From contig NZ_LR733275.1 in NCBI RefSeq assembly GCF_902506415.1, positions 507,651 through 571,650 of the forward strand: a stretch of DNA of 64,000 bases, written 5' to 3'. Below are positions 52,048 to 61,848 of the stretch, one piece after another. Each line of letters begins with the position of its first letter. The stretch's first letter is position 1. This DNA comes from Massilia sp. 9I (GTDB lineage: Bacteria; Pseudomonadota; Gammaproteobacteria; Burkholderiales; Burkholderiaceae_D). The translations under genes were made by a program, and so were the position numbers. The notes below the pieces were generated by a model. The model did not search any database. It saw only the letters and a list, made by a program, of their open reading frames with translations, and was not told where the DNA came from.

Positions 52048-55000
52048 TTAGAAAGTACCAGCGATGATGGCGGCGCTGTAGTTGATGGCGACGCGTTTCG
52101 GGTTATTGAACACGGTGGTGACGGTCACGGTCGCACCCGGTGCGATCGCGCCGGCACCGGCCGTGATGTAGGGCACGCCGTTGTGGGTGCCGCTGGCGTT
52201 GGCCAGGGTGACGTCGGCCGGCAGTCCGGCGATCTTGACGTGGAACGGACCCGTGATGGCGGCGCCGGTCTTGTTGGTGAGCTGGAAGCTGCCGCTGTAC
52301 TGGCCGGTGGCGCGGTTCATCACCAGGCCCGAACGGACCACCGTGAAGCTGCCGGTGGCATCGATCCAGGTCGGGGTCAGGTTCAGGCTGACCAGCACCG
52401 GGTCGTGGTCCGAGGCGCGGAAGGCGTCGTTGACGTACAGGTCCTGGCTCTTCGGCGTGCTGCCGTTGCCGGTGTCGAAGTTGTAGTCGATGGTTTCCGG
52501 CTCGTCCGCGTTGTTGTGCCACTCGGCCGCGCCCGCCACCTGCGCGCTCAGCGAAGGCGTGGTCAGGGCGTGGTCGAGGTAACCGCTCTCGCCGTCGAAC
52601 ACATAGGAATACACCAGGCCTTGCGGACGCACGAAGCGTTCCAGTTCGTTGACCATGCCGGCGCTGGTGAAGGCCACGATCGGGTCTTCGAAGCCGTGCG
52701 CGTTCATGTCGCCGATCACCAAGACGTCGTCGTCGCCGGCGGCCGATTTGACCAGCGGGATGAAGTATTCCGCGAGGCGCTTGGCCTGGGTCACGCGGGT
52801 CGCGTTCCAGCAGCCCTGGCCATCGCCGCGGTCGGTATCGAGCCCGCTACCCGACGGGCAGCTGGCCTTGGCCTTCAGGTGGTTGACGATCACCGAGAAC
52901 TTGGCGCCGTTGGCGGCCTTGAAGGTCTGGGCCATCGGCGGGCGGTTGTTGACGCGGTCGCCATCCGACAGCGCGCCGCCGACCAGGCTCAGCGCGCCCG
53001 GCTTGTAGATCATGGCGACGCGGATCGCGTCGGTGCCGGTGGACTCCGGCGCCGGCACCACCGCGTAGACGTTTGCGCCAAGCGCGGCGTTGATGCTGTC
53101 GACCAGGTACTGGACGGCGACGTCGCCGTTGTTCTGGATCTCCATCAGGCCCACCACGTCGGCATTCAGGGCGACCAGCGACTTGACGATCTTGTCGCGC
53201 TGGCGCACGAACTCTTCCATGTTGTCGGCGCCGCGGCAGTTGCCGGCACTCGGTGCGCTCGAGCCGATAGTGCAGCCCTCGGTCAGCACGCCTTTCACGT
53301 CCATCTTGTTGGTGAAGGTGGTGAAGAAGTTCAGCACGTTGGCGCTGGCGACCTTGACGCCGGCCGGCAGGCTCGGCACGCCCAGGCGCGGGTTGGTGCG
53401 CGAGAACTCGGGGGCCACGGTCGGCTGCAGCTTGAAGCCGGCGCCGCCGGCGCCCAGTGCGCCGAAATCGAGCACACCTTCGAGACCGGTGACGGTGTCG
53501 CCGGCGCGCACGGTGCCGTCCACGCCGATGTAGGGGATCACCGGCGGCGCGGTGAAGATGCCGTCGTCGAGGGTGATCACGTTGGCCGCATTGAACGCCG
53601 CCAGCGCGATCGCTTCCGGGGTGCCGGCGCGGTAGCGGTTGGTCGGCACTTCCAGGCGGCCGCTCGACAGGGTCAGCTCGCCGCGGGTGCCGAGGTATTT
53701 GTTCTGGTTGACGGTCAGCGGATTGGTGATGCGCACCAGCATGCCTTCATAGCGCTCGAGGTCGCCGGCCGGGAAGCTGATGTTGGTCGGGCTGACGGTC
53801 TGGCCGGCGCCCAGCACGGTCGAGACGGTCTCGGTCAGCTCGGTATAGCTGACGCTGCCCGACGGCACATACTCGGTGACCAGGCCGGTGACGCGCACGC
53901 GTTCGCCCACGTTGCCGGCGGTGGCGCCGAACACGAAGATCGCGTCCGAGGTCGCGGCGTCGTTGTCGCCATCCGGATCCTGGACGAAATAGCCGCTGCC
54001 GACCTTGGCGGTGATGACGCCTTCCGTGGTCTGGGCCGTGCCCTTGAACGGGCTGGCCGCGCCCGGACCCTGGATCGCGGGGATCGCCTGATTGCCGGCC
54101 GAGCGCACCGTGACGGCGCAGGTCTCGGTCTTGCCGGCGTCGTTATCGAAGCGCACCACGACCGAATAATTGCCCGGCGCAGCGGCGGCATCGACCACCA
54201 GGCGCACGCCGGCCGGGCTGTCCACCGCGCTCGACGCGGTGAATTCTTCCAGGCGGATGCCGCCGACCGCGGTCGAGGTGATGGTGGCGCCGGTGACGCG
54301 GTTGTCCTTGTCGCGGGCGTTCAGGATGGCCGAGACCAGTTCGCCGTGCGGGCGCACCAGGCTTGCCGGGCAGCTAGCGACGATCGGCTCATCCGTCGGG
54401 CCGATCGCGCCGCACACCTTGCGCGTGGTGCCGGTGGTACGCGGGGCCACGTCCTTGACCTCGAAGTCGACCGAATTCTTGTCATCGTCGGTGCAGCCGC
54501 CTTCGAGACGCTGGGCCGATTTGGTGTTGCTGATGGTGCCGGTCGGGCCCGCGCCCTCGAAGGCATTGGTGCCGCTGCCGTAGCCGACGAAGTCGACGAC
54601 CGCGCCGCCGGTCGGGGCGCTGCCGGTGAGGGTCGTGTCGTTGCTCGCCAGCGCGACCTTGCCGGCGCCGGCAGCCATCGCGATGCTGCCTTCGACGTCG
54701 CCCGCCACCGTCACCACATTGGTTGCACCCCCGGTCCCGGCCGCTTCACGCACCAGGAAATATTGTCCGGCCTCCAAGAAGGTATTGGCCGGGATGACGG
54801 TCTTCTGCCAGGAAGTGCCGCTGGTGGACGCGTACTGCACGCTCCAGCCGCTGATGTCGACCCTGGCGCCGCTGCGGTTGAACAGCTCGATGAAATCGTG
54901 TTTGTAGGTCGCGCCGGTGGCGCCACTGCCGTTGCCGCCAGCCCCGTACACTTGGCTGATGACGATATTGGGAGAGGCGGCCAAGGCCGGCGCGGACAGG

Positions 55001-55068
55001 CCGGCGAGCAAGGCGGCGAGCACGGTCAGGCGCCCGGGTGCGTGGAAGGAAGCGGCAAGCTTGTTCAT
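52048..55068 (-). CDS. ExeM/NucH family extracellular endonuclease
   Basis: A 1006-residue secreted nuclease with a signal peptide (MNKLAASFHAPGRLTVLAAL). In order: a lamin-tail domain (about residues 35-150, NIVISQVYGAGGNG...HDFIELFNRSG), an OB-fold-like segment (GVITAKVGSGYFVQDPDGD, about 345) and an endonuclease/exonuclease/phosphatase domain (about 570-890). Catalytic motifs in the last are VVGLMEIQN, VIGDMNAHG and ASDHDPVLVSL. A C-terminal beta domain follows, with no PEP-CTERM. It probably degrades extracellular DNA for nutrients or matrix remodelling. ATG 55068 follows AGGAAC. A Fur-like site lies upstream. Confidence 0.92.
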   Translation of the reverse strand: MNKLAASFHAPGRLTVLAALLAGLSAPALAASPNIVISQVYGAGGNGSGATGATYKHDFIELFNRSGARVDISGWSVQYASTSGTSWQKTVIPANTFLEAGQYFLVREAAGTGGATNVVTVAGDVEGSIAMAAGAGKVALASNDTTLTGSAPTGGAVVDFVGYGSGTNAFEGAGPTGTISNTKSAQRLEGGCTDDDKNSVDFEVKDVAPRTTGTTRKVCGAIGPTDEPIVASCPASLVRPHGELVSAILNARDKDNRVTGATITSTAVGGIRLEEFTASSAVDSPAGVRLVVDAAAAPGNYSVVVRFDNDAGKTETCAVTVRSAGNQAIPAIQGPGAASPFKGTAQTTEGVITAKVGSGYFVQDPDGDNDAATSDAIFVFGATAGNVGERVRVTGLVTEYVPSGSVSYTELTETVSTVLGAGQTVSPTNISFPAGDLERYEGMLVRITNPLTVNQNKYLGTRGELTLSSGRLEVPTNRYRAGTPEAIALAAFNAANVITLDDGIFTAPPVIPYIGVDGTVRAGDTVTGLEGVLDFGALGAGGAGFKLQPTVAPEFSRTNPRLGVPSLPAGVKVASANVLNFFTTFTNKMDVKGVLTEGCTIGSSAPSAGNCRGADNMEEFVRQRDKIVKSLVALNADVVGLMEIQNNGDVAVQYLVDSINAALGANVYAVVPAPESTGTDAIRVAMIYKPGALSLVGGALSDGDRVNNRPPMAQTFKAANGAKFSVIVNHLKAKASCPSGSGLDTDRGDGQGCWNATRVTQAKRLAEYFIPLVKSAAGDDDVLVIGDMNAHGFEDPIVAFTSAGMVNELERFVRPQGLVYSYVFDGESGYLDHALTTPSLSAQVAGAAEWHNNADEPETIDYNFDTGNGSTPKSQDLYVNDAFRASDHDPVLVSLNLTPTWIDATGSFTVVRSGLVMNRATGQYSGSFQLTNKTGAAITGPFHVKIAGLPADVTLANASGTHNGVPYITAGAGAIAPGATVTVTTVFNNPKRVAINYSAAIIAGTF

Positions 55069-55183
55069 GAAGTTCCTGGGTGGATGAGCCAAACGAATGT
55101 TATTGGGAAAAAACGTTAGCAGAATGCAATTTACCATTAGCAAAAAGCATAGTAAATGGATTCATTTACATCCGTGTGACAAG

Positions 55184-55202
55184 AACTCTCATTATCATTT
55201 CC
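55184..55202 (-). promoter_or_regulatory. Possible Fur box upstream of the nuclease gene
   Basis: On the minus strand GGAAATGATAATGAGAGTT matches the 19-bp Fur consensus at 12 positions, with an intact central ATGATAAT. A separate palindrome GTAAATG-GATT-CATTTAC (55152-55169) lies between it and the nuclease start. Both are suggestive only. Confidence 0.35.
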
Positions 55203-55268
55203 ACAAAGAAACTCATGCGTGGCGCGTAGCGCTTCGGCACTGCGTCTCCCATAGGGAAGAGCTGGGAA

Positions 55269-56309
55269 TTAACGCTCGCGGTAAGGCGCGGCCAGCGGTT
55301 CGCCGATGAAGAGGCCTTGTGACGGCCACGCAACACTCTTCCAGTAGGCTTCGATGGCGCTGTTGCCGCTCAGGTAGTGGCGCAGCAGGACGGAGGGATT
55401 GGGAAACTTCTGCCAGTGGTTGCAGGGTTCGCTGACGGTGCCATAGCTGGCGGTGGCGCCGGCATCCAGCCAGCGTAGGCTGCTCATCTGGCTGCTGCCG
55501 AGCAGGTCGCCGCCCAGCGAGGTCAAATGGTCGGCCAGGGCGCCGGGCACGAAGCCGAGCGTGTCCAGTTTGGCGACCTGGGCCATGCCGGTCTGGTACA
55601 CCAGAATGTCCTTCACATTCTCCAGCGCGTCGGCCTGCAGCACCTTGGTGGTGAGCTTGCGGGCGGGAATGCGCCCGGTGCGCGGAAAGAAACCGGCGCG
55701 GGTATTGCGCGCCTTTTCCGAGGTCGCCAGGTAGTAGGCGGTGGCGGGCACGGTGCGAAAGCCCGCGGACACGCCGCGGTCGACCAGCGCTTTCGCCTTC
55801 TCGACCGACTCGGTCGGCAGCAGCATCGAGATCCGCATCTGGTGGTCGGTGAACGGATGGGCCGAGCGGCTGTTGAAGTAGGCGCTGGGCTCGCCGGCGG
55901 CGCAGGTCTTGGCGCACTGGCCGCCGTCGAAGCCCAGGGTGTAGGCGCCGGTGATCGAATTGCAGTCGACCGCATAGGGCGCGGTCCAGACCATCAGGAC
56001 CGCCTGCACCTTGGGGCCAAGCTGGCTGTCGATCTCTTCCTTGAGTAGGCGGAACTGGGCCGGGCTGATCGAGCGCGGCTTGCCGGGGATGCGCACGTGT
56101 ACCACGTTGGCGGCCGGGATTGAACGGCGCTTGCGGTAGTAGTCGCCGACGGCGACGCTGGACGGGTCCTCGTCGTTGATGACGATCGCCAGTTCAGCCG
56201 GTTTGAGGGGAGATGCGTGAGCGGAAGGATGGAAGGCGCCGGCGGCGGCCAGGCAAGACAGACAGGACAGCAGAAAGGCGCGCAGGCGCGCTCGCAAATT
56301 CGGTCGCAT
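55269..56309 (-). CDS. TIGR03790 family protein
   Basis: A 346-residue exported protein of unknown function. Family marks are LAIVINDEDPSSVAVGDYYR near the start (residues about 38-60), YDI-type VLMVWTAPYAVDCNSITGAY and a C-terminal half with FVPGALADHLTSLGGDLLG. TIGR03790 proteins are found mostly in genomes that also carry PEP-CTERM/exosortase systems, fitting the two PEP-CTERM genes on either side. A basic N terminus plus hydrophobic stretch (AFLLSCLSCLAAAGAF) acts as signal peptide. Biochemical role unknown. Confidence 0.88.
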   Translation of the reverse strand: MRPNLRARLRAFLLSCLSCLAAAGAFHPSAHASPLKPAELAIVINDEDPSSVAVGDYYRKRRSIPAANVVHVRIPGKPRSISPAQFRLLKEEIDSQLGPKVQAVLMVWTAPYAVDCNSITGAYTLGFDGGQCAKTCAAGEPSAYFNSRSAHPFTDHQMRISMLLPTESVEKAKALVDRGVSAGFRTVPATAYYLATSEKARNTRAGFFPRTGRIPARKLTTKVLQADALENVKDILVYQTGMAQVAKLDTLGFVPGALADHLTSLGGDLLGSSQMSSLRWLDAGATASYGTVSEPCNHWQKFPNPSVLLRHYLSGNSAIEAYWKSVAWPSQGLFIGEPLAAPYRER

Positions 56310-56408
56310 GGATCGGTCGCAGGATGAACGGAGGGCGGAGCCAGGGCTCCGCCGCCATCATGCCACAGCTTGCTGTTTTGTCAGCTCACCGCTGTTGCGC
56401 CCTGCCCT

Positions 56409-57137
56409 TCAGTGCGTTCGCCGCAGCGCCGCCCTGGGGCGGCGGCGCCATGCCGTCCAGCCCAGCAGGCCGATGCCGCCGAGGTACATGGCAGTGGTGG
56501 CCGGTTCCGGCACCAGCGAGATCGAATACACCTCGAGCGCGTCGACCCGGAACAGCTGGCCGCCGGTGCTGCCGTCGATGATGCTGGTGCCTTCGCTCAG
56601 GCCGTCGCCATAGCTCACCTGCCAGGACAGCGCGGCATTGAGACGGTCATTGACCAAGAGGTCGGGGCCGGCGCCGAAGGTCGGGCCATGGTTCGGCTCG
56701 TTGTAGGTCTGGCGCGCGCCGCGGTTGGGCAGGATGTTATCGGACAGCACCTGGCGCCACAGCTGGGCATCGGTGAAGTTGAAGATGAAGGCGGTCCGCT
56801 GCCAGTCGTTGGGCGTGATGTGGTAGCCGTCGGTCGAGGACCAGCTTTGCGGGTTGTAGCCGCCCACGAGCCAGCTCTGGCCGAAATCGTTGCTCACCTG
56901 GAGCAGCGTGAACGTCATGCCGGCGCCATCGGCGGCGTCGTGGAAATCGCGCGAGTTGTGGCCGGTCTGGCGGGTGTAGATGTTGCGCAGGTCCAGCGGG
57001 CCGGCGCCAAGCCAGCGTTCGAGCTGGCCGTAGAGGGTCAGGTCCAGCAGGGGTGGGCCGTTCTGGGCTTGCGCGCTTGGTGCTGCCGCCACGCTCAGCA
57101 GGACACCCAGGGTGGACGCCGCAACGATCGATTTCAT
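56409..57137 (-). CDS. PEP-CTERM sorting domain protein
   Basis: A 242-residue secreted protein with a signal peptide (MKSIVAASTLGVLLSVAAAP). The beta-rich body is acidic and aromatic (WLVGGYNPQSWSSTDGYHIT) and resembles TLDc-like or lectin-like PEP-CTERM bodies only loosely. The C terminus VPEPATTAMYLGGIGLLGW followed by an Arg-rich tail is a standard sorting signal. A GAGGGGG ribosome-binding site precedes the start. Transcribed like the flanking genes but with about 100-bp gaps. Confidence 0.88.
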   Translation of the reverse strand: MKSIVAASTLGVLLSVAAAPSAQAQNGPPLLDLTLYGQLERWLGAGPLDLRNIYTRQTGHNSRDFHDAADGAGMTFTLLQVSNDFGQSWLVGGYNPQSWSSTDGYHITPNDWQRTAFIFNFTDAQLWRQVLSDNILPNRGARQTYNEPNHGPTFGAGPDLLVNDRLNAALSWQVSYGDGLSEGTSIIDGSTGGQLFRVDALEVYSISLVPEPATTAMYLGGIGLLGWTAWRRRPRAALRRTH

Positions 57138-57256
57138 GATGCCCCCTCGCTCCGTTCAGTTGCGGGCATTGTATGCCCGCGTTCCGCGAGGGGTTCGCAC
57201 GGTTCCGCTGCGCAAGCAGCGTCATCCGTGCGATAAGGGCTTACTGTCCAGCTAGC

Positions 57257-58675
57257 TCAAGCACGCTGGTAGATGTCCTCGAAGCGGACGATGTCGTCCT
57301 CGCCGAGGTAGCTGCCGGACTGGACTTCGATGAGGTGCAGCGGCAGCCTGCCCGGGTTTTCCAGGCGGTGGGTGACGCCGATCGGGATGTAGGTCGACTC
57401 GTTTTCCGACAGCAGGCAGACCTTTTCGCCGCAGGTCACGCGCGCGGTGCCCGACACCACGACCCAGTGCTCGGCGCGGTGGTGGTGCATCTGCAGCGAC
57501 AGCTTTTCGCCCGGCTTGACCGTGATGCGCTTGACCTGGAAACGGTCGCCCGCATCGATGCCTTCGTAGTGGCCCCACGGGCGATACACGCGCGTGTGGT
57601 GCAGGTGCTCGGTGCGCGCCTTGCTCTTGAGGTGGTCGACCACCTGCTTGACGCGCTGCACCTGGTCTTTATGGGTGACCAGCACCGCGTCCTGGGTCTC
57701 GACCACGACCAGGTTGTCCACGCCGACCACGGCCACGATGCGCGATTCGGCGCGCACCAGCGAGTTCGTGACGCCGTCCAGGTAGACGTCGCCGCGCTGG
57801 GCATTGCCGTTGGCATCCTTGGGCTGCACTTCCCACAGGGCCGACCAGGAACCGACGTCGTTCCAGCCGATATCGGCCGGCACCACGGCGGCGTCCTGCG
57901 TCTTTTCCATCACCGCGTAGTCGATCGAGTCGGACGGGCTGTCCGAGAAGGCTTTTTCTTCCAGGCGGCAGAAGTCGAGGTCGCGGTAGCCGGTGCTGAC
58001 CGCCTTGTCGGCGGCCGCGGCGATCGCCGGTGCATGCTCCTCGAGTTCCTTGAGGAAGCGCTCGGCGTGGAACATGAACATGCCGCTGTTCCAGTAGTAG
58101 CCGCCTTCATCCAGGAAGCCCTGGGCGGTGGCGGCGTCCGGCTTCTCGACGAAGCGCGCCACCTTGTAGCAGTCGCCGCAATTGGCCACCGCTTCGCCGC
58201 GGCGGATGTAGCCGTAGCCGGTTTCCGGGGTCTTCGGCACGATACCGAAGGTGGCCAGGGCGCCCTGCCCCACCAGGGTCACGGCGCGCTCGACCGCGTC
58301 GCGGAAGGCGGCGCCGTTCTCGATGACGTGGTCGGCCGGCAGCACCAGCATGATGGCTTCCGGATCGATCGCCTTCAGGTAGTGGGCCGCCGCCGCCACC
58401 GCCGGCGCGGTATTGCGGCCGACCGGCTCGAGCAGGATGCCGAGCGGCGTGATGCCGGCTTCGCGCAGCTGTTCGGCCACCATGAAACGGTGGTCATTGC
58501 CGCACACGACCAGCGGCGCCATCACTCCCGGCCAGCCGGCCACCCGTAGCGCAGTTTCCTGCAGCATGGTCCTGTCCGCTACCAGCGGCAGCAGCTGCTT
58601 GGGCAGCACGGCGCGCGACAGCGGCCACAGGCGGGTACCGGCGCCGCCGGAGAGGATGACTGGATAAATTTTCAT
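57257..58675 (-). CDS. manC: Mannose-1-phosphate guanylyltransferase / mannose-6-phosphate isomerase
   Basis: A 472-residue bifunctional enzyme supplying GDP-mannose for polysaccharide. The N-terminal GDP-mannose pyrophosphorylase domain begins YPVILSGGAGTRLWPLSR. The C-terminal type II isomerase cupin contains HHRAEHWVVVSGTARV (about residue 395) and ends with the ESTYIPIGVTHRLENPG segment. It overlaps the upstream nucleotidyltransferase gene by 4 nt. A small CGCTGC/GCAGCG hairpin at 57206-57221 downstream lacks a T run. Confidence 0.95.
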   Translation of the reverse strand: MKIYPVILSGGAGTRLWPLSRAVLPKQLLPLVADRTMLQETALRVAGWPGVMAPLVVCGNDHRFMVAEQLREAGITPLGILLEPVGRNTAPAVAAAAHYLKAIDPEAIMLVLPADHVIENGAAFRDAVERAVTLVGQGALATFGIVPKTPETGYGYIRRGEAVANCGDCYKVARFVEKPDAATAQGFLDEGGYYWNSGMFMFHAERFLKELEEHAPAIAAAADKAVSTGYRDLDFCRLEEKAFSDSPSDSIDYAVMEKTQDAAVVPADIGWNDVGSWSALWEVQPKDANGNAQRGDVYLDGVTNSLVRAESRIVAVVGVDNLVVVETQDAVLVTHKDQVQRVKQVVDHLKSKARTEHLHHTRVYRPWGHYEGIDAGDRFQVKRITVKPGEKLSLQMHHHRAEHWVVVSGTARVTCGEKVCLLSENESTYIPIGVTHRLENPGRLPLHLIEVQSGSYLGEDDIVRFEDIYQRA

Positions 58676-59850
58676 GCGCTTGCTTTCTCTTTAATTTTCT
58701 GTATGGCGTTCTGAGCCGTACCCTCGATGTCCTTGCGAACCGAACGGCGGCGGTCACGCGCATTCAGCCATTCTTGCGACGAGTACTCCGACGCGTGCTT
58801 CATCTCGCCCTTGCGGTCGACACTGTAATCCTTGAAAACTATCATTTCATGCAATGTTACATCATGCAACACCCGTGTGTATTCGAACAACACGCTACGC
58901 ACGACCTCGGCGCCTTCGCAGATGTGGCTGCCATGGCCGATCCAGGTCGGGCCAACGATGCGGGCGCCCGCTTCGATCTTGACGTTGGAGCCGATGTAGA
59001 CCGGACCTTCGATGATCGTGCCTTCCCAGTCGATGCTGGTGTTCAGGCCCGTCCAGACGCCCGGTTCGATCTGGATGCCCGGCACGTCCATATGGTTGAC
59101 TTCGCCGGTGAGGACGGTCTGCAGCACTTCCCAGTAGTCGCTCATGGTGCCGATGTCGAGCCAGTTGAACGGACGGCCCTGGGCGTAGAACGGCAGGCCG
59201 CGCTCTGCCAGAAGAGGGAACAGCTCGGAACCGATATCGAACGGCACGCCCGACGGGATCAGGTCGATGACTTCCGGCTCGAAGATGTAGATGCCGGTGG
59301 AGATGAAGTTGGACTTGGCTTCCTGTTCGCTCGGCTTTTCCTGGAACTCGGTGATGCGGCCTTCGGCGTCGGTGACCACCACGCCATAGGACGAGACCTT
59401 GTCCCATGGGACTTCCTTGGTGATGACGGTGGCCATCGCGCCTTTGCGGCGGTGCTCGAGCAGCGCAGCCTTGAGGTCGAGGTCGATCAGGGCGTCGCCG
59501 CACAGGACGATGGTGGTGTCGTCGAAGAAGCCGCCGAATTCCTGGATCTTCTTCATGCCGCCGGCCGAGCCGATCGGTTCAGGGACGACCTCGCCGTCGT
59601 CCTTGATATAACCCTCGAAGGAGTAGCCGATCTGGACGCCGAACTGTTCGCCCTCGCCGAAGTACTCCTCGATCTTCTCGTGGAGCCAGCTGACGTTGAC
59701 CATGATTTCGGTCACGCCGTGCTTCTTGAGGTGTTCGACCAGGTAGGCCATCACGGGTTTGCCCAACAGGGGGATCATGGGTTTAGGCAGGTCATAGGTC
59801 AGCGGGCGTACACGGGTGCCCTTGCCTGCAGCTAGGATCATGGCTTTCAT
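58672..59850 (-). CDS. Sugar nucleotidyltransferase with left-handed beta-helix domain
   Basis: A 392-residue NDP-sugar pyrophosphorylase. The start MKAMILAAGKGTRVRPLTYD and LPKPMIPLLGKPVMAYL are the nucleotide-binding signature; FEPEVIDLIPSGVPFDIGSE follows, and residues about 260-340 form hexapeptide repeats (IIEGPVYIGSNVKIEAGARI). It resembles mannose-1-phosphate guanylyltransferases and glucose-1-phosphate transferases, and the substrate cannot be decided. An unusual lysine/arginine-rich tail (about 350-392) follows. 21 bp after galE and coupled to manC. Confidence 0.88.
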   Translation of the reverse strand: MKAMILAAGKGTRVRPLTYDLPKPMIPLLGKPVMAYLVEHLKKHGVTEIMVNVSWLHEKIEEYFGEGEQFGVQIGYSFEGYIKDDGEVVPEPIGSAGGMKKIQEFGGFFDDTTIVLCGDALIDLDLKAALLEHRRKGAMATVITKEVPWDKVSSYGVVVTDAEGRITEFQEKPSEQEAKSNFISTGIYIFEPEVIDLIPSGVPFDIGSELFPLLAERGLPFYAQGRPFNWLDIGTMSDYWEVLQTVLTGEVNHMDVPGIQIEPGVWTGLNTSIDWEGTIIEGPVYIGSNVKIEAGARIVGPTWIGHGSHICEGAEVVRSVLFEYTRVLHDVTLHEMIVFKDYSVDRKGEMKHASEYSSQEWLNARDRRRSVRKDIEGTAQNAIQKIKEKASA

Positions 59851-59871
59851 CGGACCGTCCTTTACATTAGA

Positions 59872-60870
59872 TTATTTGGCAGTGGTTTGGTAGCGCCAGA
59901 CGTCGGCGCACATTTGAGCGACGTCACGCTCGGCAGTCCAGCCCAGTTCTTCGCGGGCTTTGGCCGGATCGGCGTAGCACTTGGCCACGTCGCCGGGGCG
60001 GCGGTCGACGATCTGGTAGGCGATCTTGCGGCCGCAGGCGGCCTCGAAAGCGCGCACCATCTCGAGCACGCTGTTGCCGCGGCCGGTGCCGAGGTTGTAG
60101 GTGACGATGCCCGGCCCCTTGGCCAGGCGGTCGAGGGTTTTCACGTGGCCGATCGCGAGGTCGACCACGTGGATGTAGTCGCGCAGGCCGGTGCCGTCCG
60201 GGGTCGGATAGTCGCCGCCGAACACGGACAGCTTGTCGCGCTGGCCGTTGGCGACCTGGGCGATGTAGGGAACCAGGTTGTTCGGGATGCCGTTCGGCTC
60301 TTCGCCGATCAGGCCGCTTTCATGGGCGCCGACCGGGTTGAAGTAGCGCAGCAGCGCGATGCGCCATTCCGGCTCGGCCTTGGCCAGGTCGCGCAGGATG
60401 TCTTCGATCATCAGCTTGCTGCGGCCGTAGGGATTGGTGGCCGACAGCGGGAAGTCTTCGCGAATCGGCACCGAAGCCGGGTCGCCGTACACGGTGGCGG
60501 AAGACGAGAACACGATGGTCTTCACGCCGAACTTGGCCATCGTCTCGAACAGGATGACGCTGCCGTTGACGTTGTTGTCGTAGTAGCGCAGCGGCTGCGC
60601 CACCGATTCGCCGACCGCCTTCAGGCCAGCGAAGTGGATCACGGCGTCGACCTTGTGCGCGCCGAAGATGCGTTCCATGGCCGCGCGGTCGCGGATGTCG
60701 GCTTCTTCGAAGACGAAGGTCTTGTCGGTGATGCGCTGCACCCGCTCCTGCACCGAGGTGACCGCGTTGGACAGGTTGTCCACCACGACCACCTCATGGC
60801 CGGCGTTCTGCAGTTCGACGACGGTATGCGAGCCGATATAGCCCATGCCGCCGGTAACCAGGATCTTCAT
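59872..60870 (-). CDS. galE: UDP-glucose 4-epimerase
   Basis: A 332-residue extended SDR interconverting UDP-glucose and UDP-galactose. It has the NAD-binding [14 protein letters not shown] (residues 7-20), the catalytic Ser/Tyr region [11 protein letters not shown] and [14 protein letters not shown], and the C-terminal [14 protein letters not shown]. First gene of galE-nucleotidyltransferase-manC. The AT-rich upstream stretch (60880-60915) should hold the promoter, but no unambiguous boxes were found. Confidence 0.96.
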   Translation of the reverse strand: MKILVTGGMGYIGSHTVVELQNAGHEVVVVDNLSNAVTSVQERVQRITDKTFVFEEADIRDRAAMERIFGAHKVDAVIHFAGLKAVGESVAQPLRYYDNNVNGSVILFETMAKFGVKTIVFSSSATVYGDPASVPIREDFPLSATNPYGRSKLMIEDILRDLAKAEPEWRIALLRYFNPVGAHESGLIGEEPNGIPNNLVPYIAQVANGQRDKLSVFGGDYPTPDGTGLRDYIHVVDLAIGHVKTLDRLAKGPGIVTYNLGTGRGNSVLEMVRAFEAACGRKIAYQIVDRRPGDVAKCYADPAKAREELGWTAERDVAQMCADVWRYQTTAK

Positions 60871-61072
60871 GTCGTTTCGCTCTCTGTAATATATAAAATG
60901 TATTAATAGTGCATTATTCAGTCGCGCCGCATATCACCAATGCCGACGGCGAGCATGCGGGGTCCTGGGACCTGCCGCAGTGAATGCGACAGGTGCGGGG
61001 CCCGCAGGGGCCATCGGTGGTGGCGTCTCGTATTCTTTTGCGTGTTTTTGCGTAGCGGCTTCTGTGGCCGCC

Positions 61073-61831
61073 CTATCCCTGTTTCACCTGCCTGCCTTTG
61101 AGAGCCTCTTTGAGCAACAGGCCAATAAAAGCCATGTCCTCGATGAAGTAGCGCCGGAACATGCGACGCGGCTCCTGCAGGAAGCGGTAGAACCATTCGA
61201 GCCCGGACTTCTGCATCCACAGCGGGGCCCGTTTCACCTTGCCGATGGCGACATCGAAAGTGCCGCCGACGCCCATTGCGAAAGGAATCCGCATGTGGGC
61301 CTGGTACTTGCCGAGGAACTGCTCCTTCTTTGGCGAACTGATCGCCACGAACAAGAGGTCGGCATTACTGGCCCGGATCTGCTCGGCCACCGCCTGTTCT
61401 TCTTCCTCGCCCTTCCAGTAGCCGTTGCGGTAGCCCGCCAGCCTAAGGGCCGGGTACTTGCGGGTGTAGGTCTCGGCCACCTTGCTGACGACTTCCTCGC
61501 GCGCCCCCAGCAGGAACACGCGCCAGCCCTTCTCGCCGGCGCGCCGCATCAGGGCCTCGAACAGGTCGACCCCGGCGACCCGTTCCTTGAGCGGCTTGCC
61601 GAGCAGGCGCGAAGCCCACACCACCGGCATGCCGTCCACGTTGACCAGCGCGCAGTCGTTGATGATCTGGCGCAGTTCAGCGTCACGGCTGGCTTTCACC
61701 AGCTTATCCACGTTGACCACCACGTGCTGATGGGGCAGGCCGGACTGGATGAATCCTTCGACCTTGCCCAGTGTTTCTTCCATGGTCAGGTTATCCACCT
61801 GACAGCCCATCAACGTGATTCGGTCATCCAT
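61073..61831 (-). CDS. WecG/TagA/CpsF family glycosyltransferase
   Basis: A 252-residue GT26-family enzyme that adds a sugar, commonly a ManNAc or ManNAcA unit, to a lipid-linked intermediate. Motifs: VVNVDKLVKASRD, NDCALVNVDGMPVVWASRLL, RVFLLGAREEV and the conserved FVAISSPKKEQFL and GVGGTFDVAIGKVKRAPLW. The neighbour wecB makes UDP-ManNAc, which supports a ManNAc donor. Peripheral inner-membrane location expected. Starts 17 bp after wecB. Confidence 0.93.
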   Translation of the reverse strand: MDDRITLMGCQVDNLTMEETLGKVEGFIQSGLPHQHVVVNVDKLVKASRDAELRQIINDCALVNVDGMPVVWASRLLGKPLKERVAGVDLFEALMRRAGEKGWRVFLLGAREEVVSKVAETYTRKYPALRLAGYRNGYWKGEEEEQAVAEQIRASNADLLFVAISSPKKEQFLGKYQAHMRIPFAMGVGGTFDVAIGKVKRAPLWMQKSGLEWFYRFLQEPRRMFRRYFIEDMAFIGLLLKEALKGRQVKQG

Positions 61832-61848
61832 GAGATTCCTTTAAAACG

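Noticed and set aside
51400..55119. 1239-codon open frame opposite the nuclease and PEP-CTERM genes
   Set aside because: It spans two real minus-strand genes and a terminator and has no recognisable domain.
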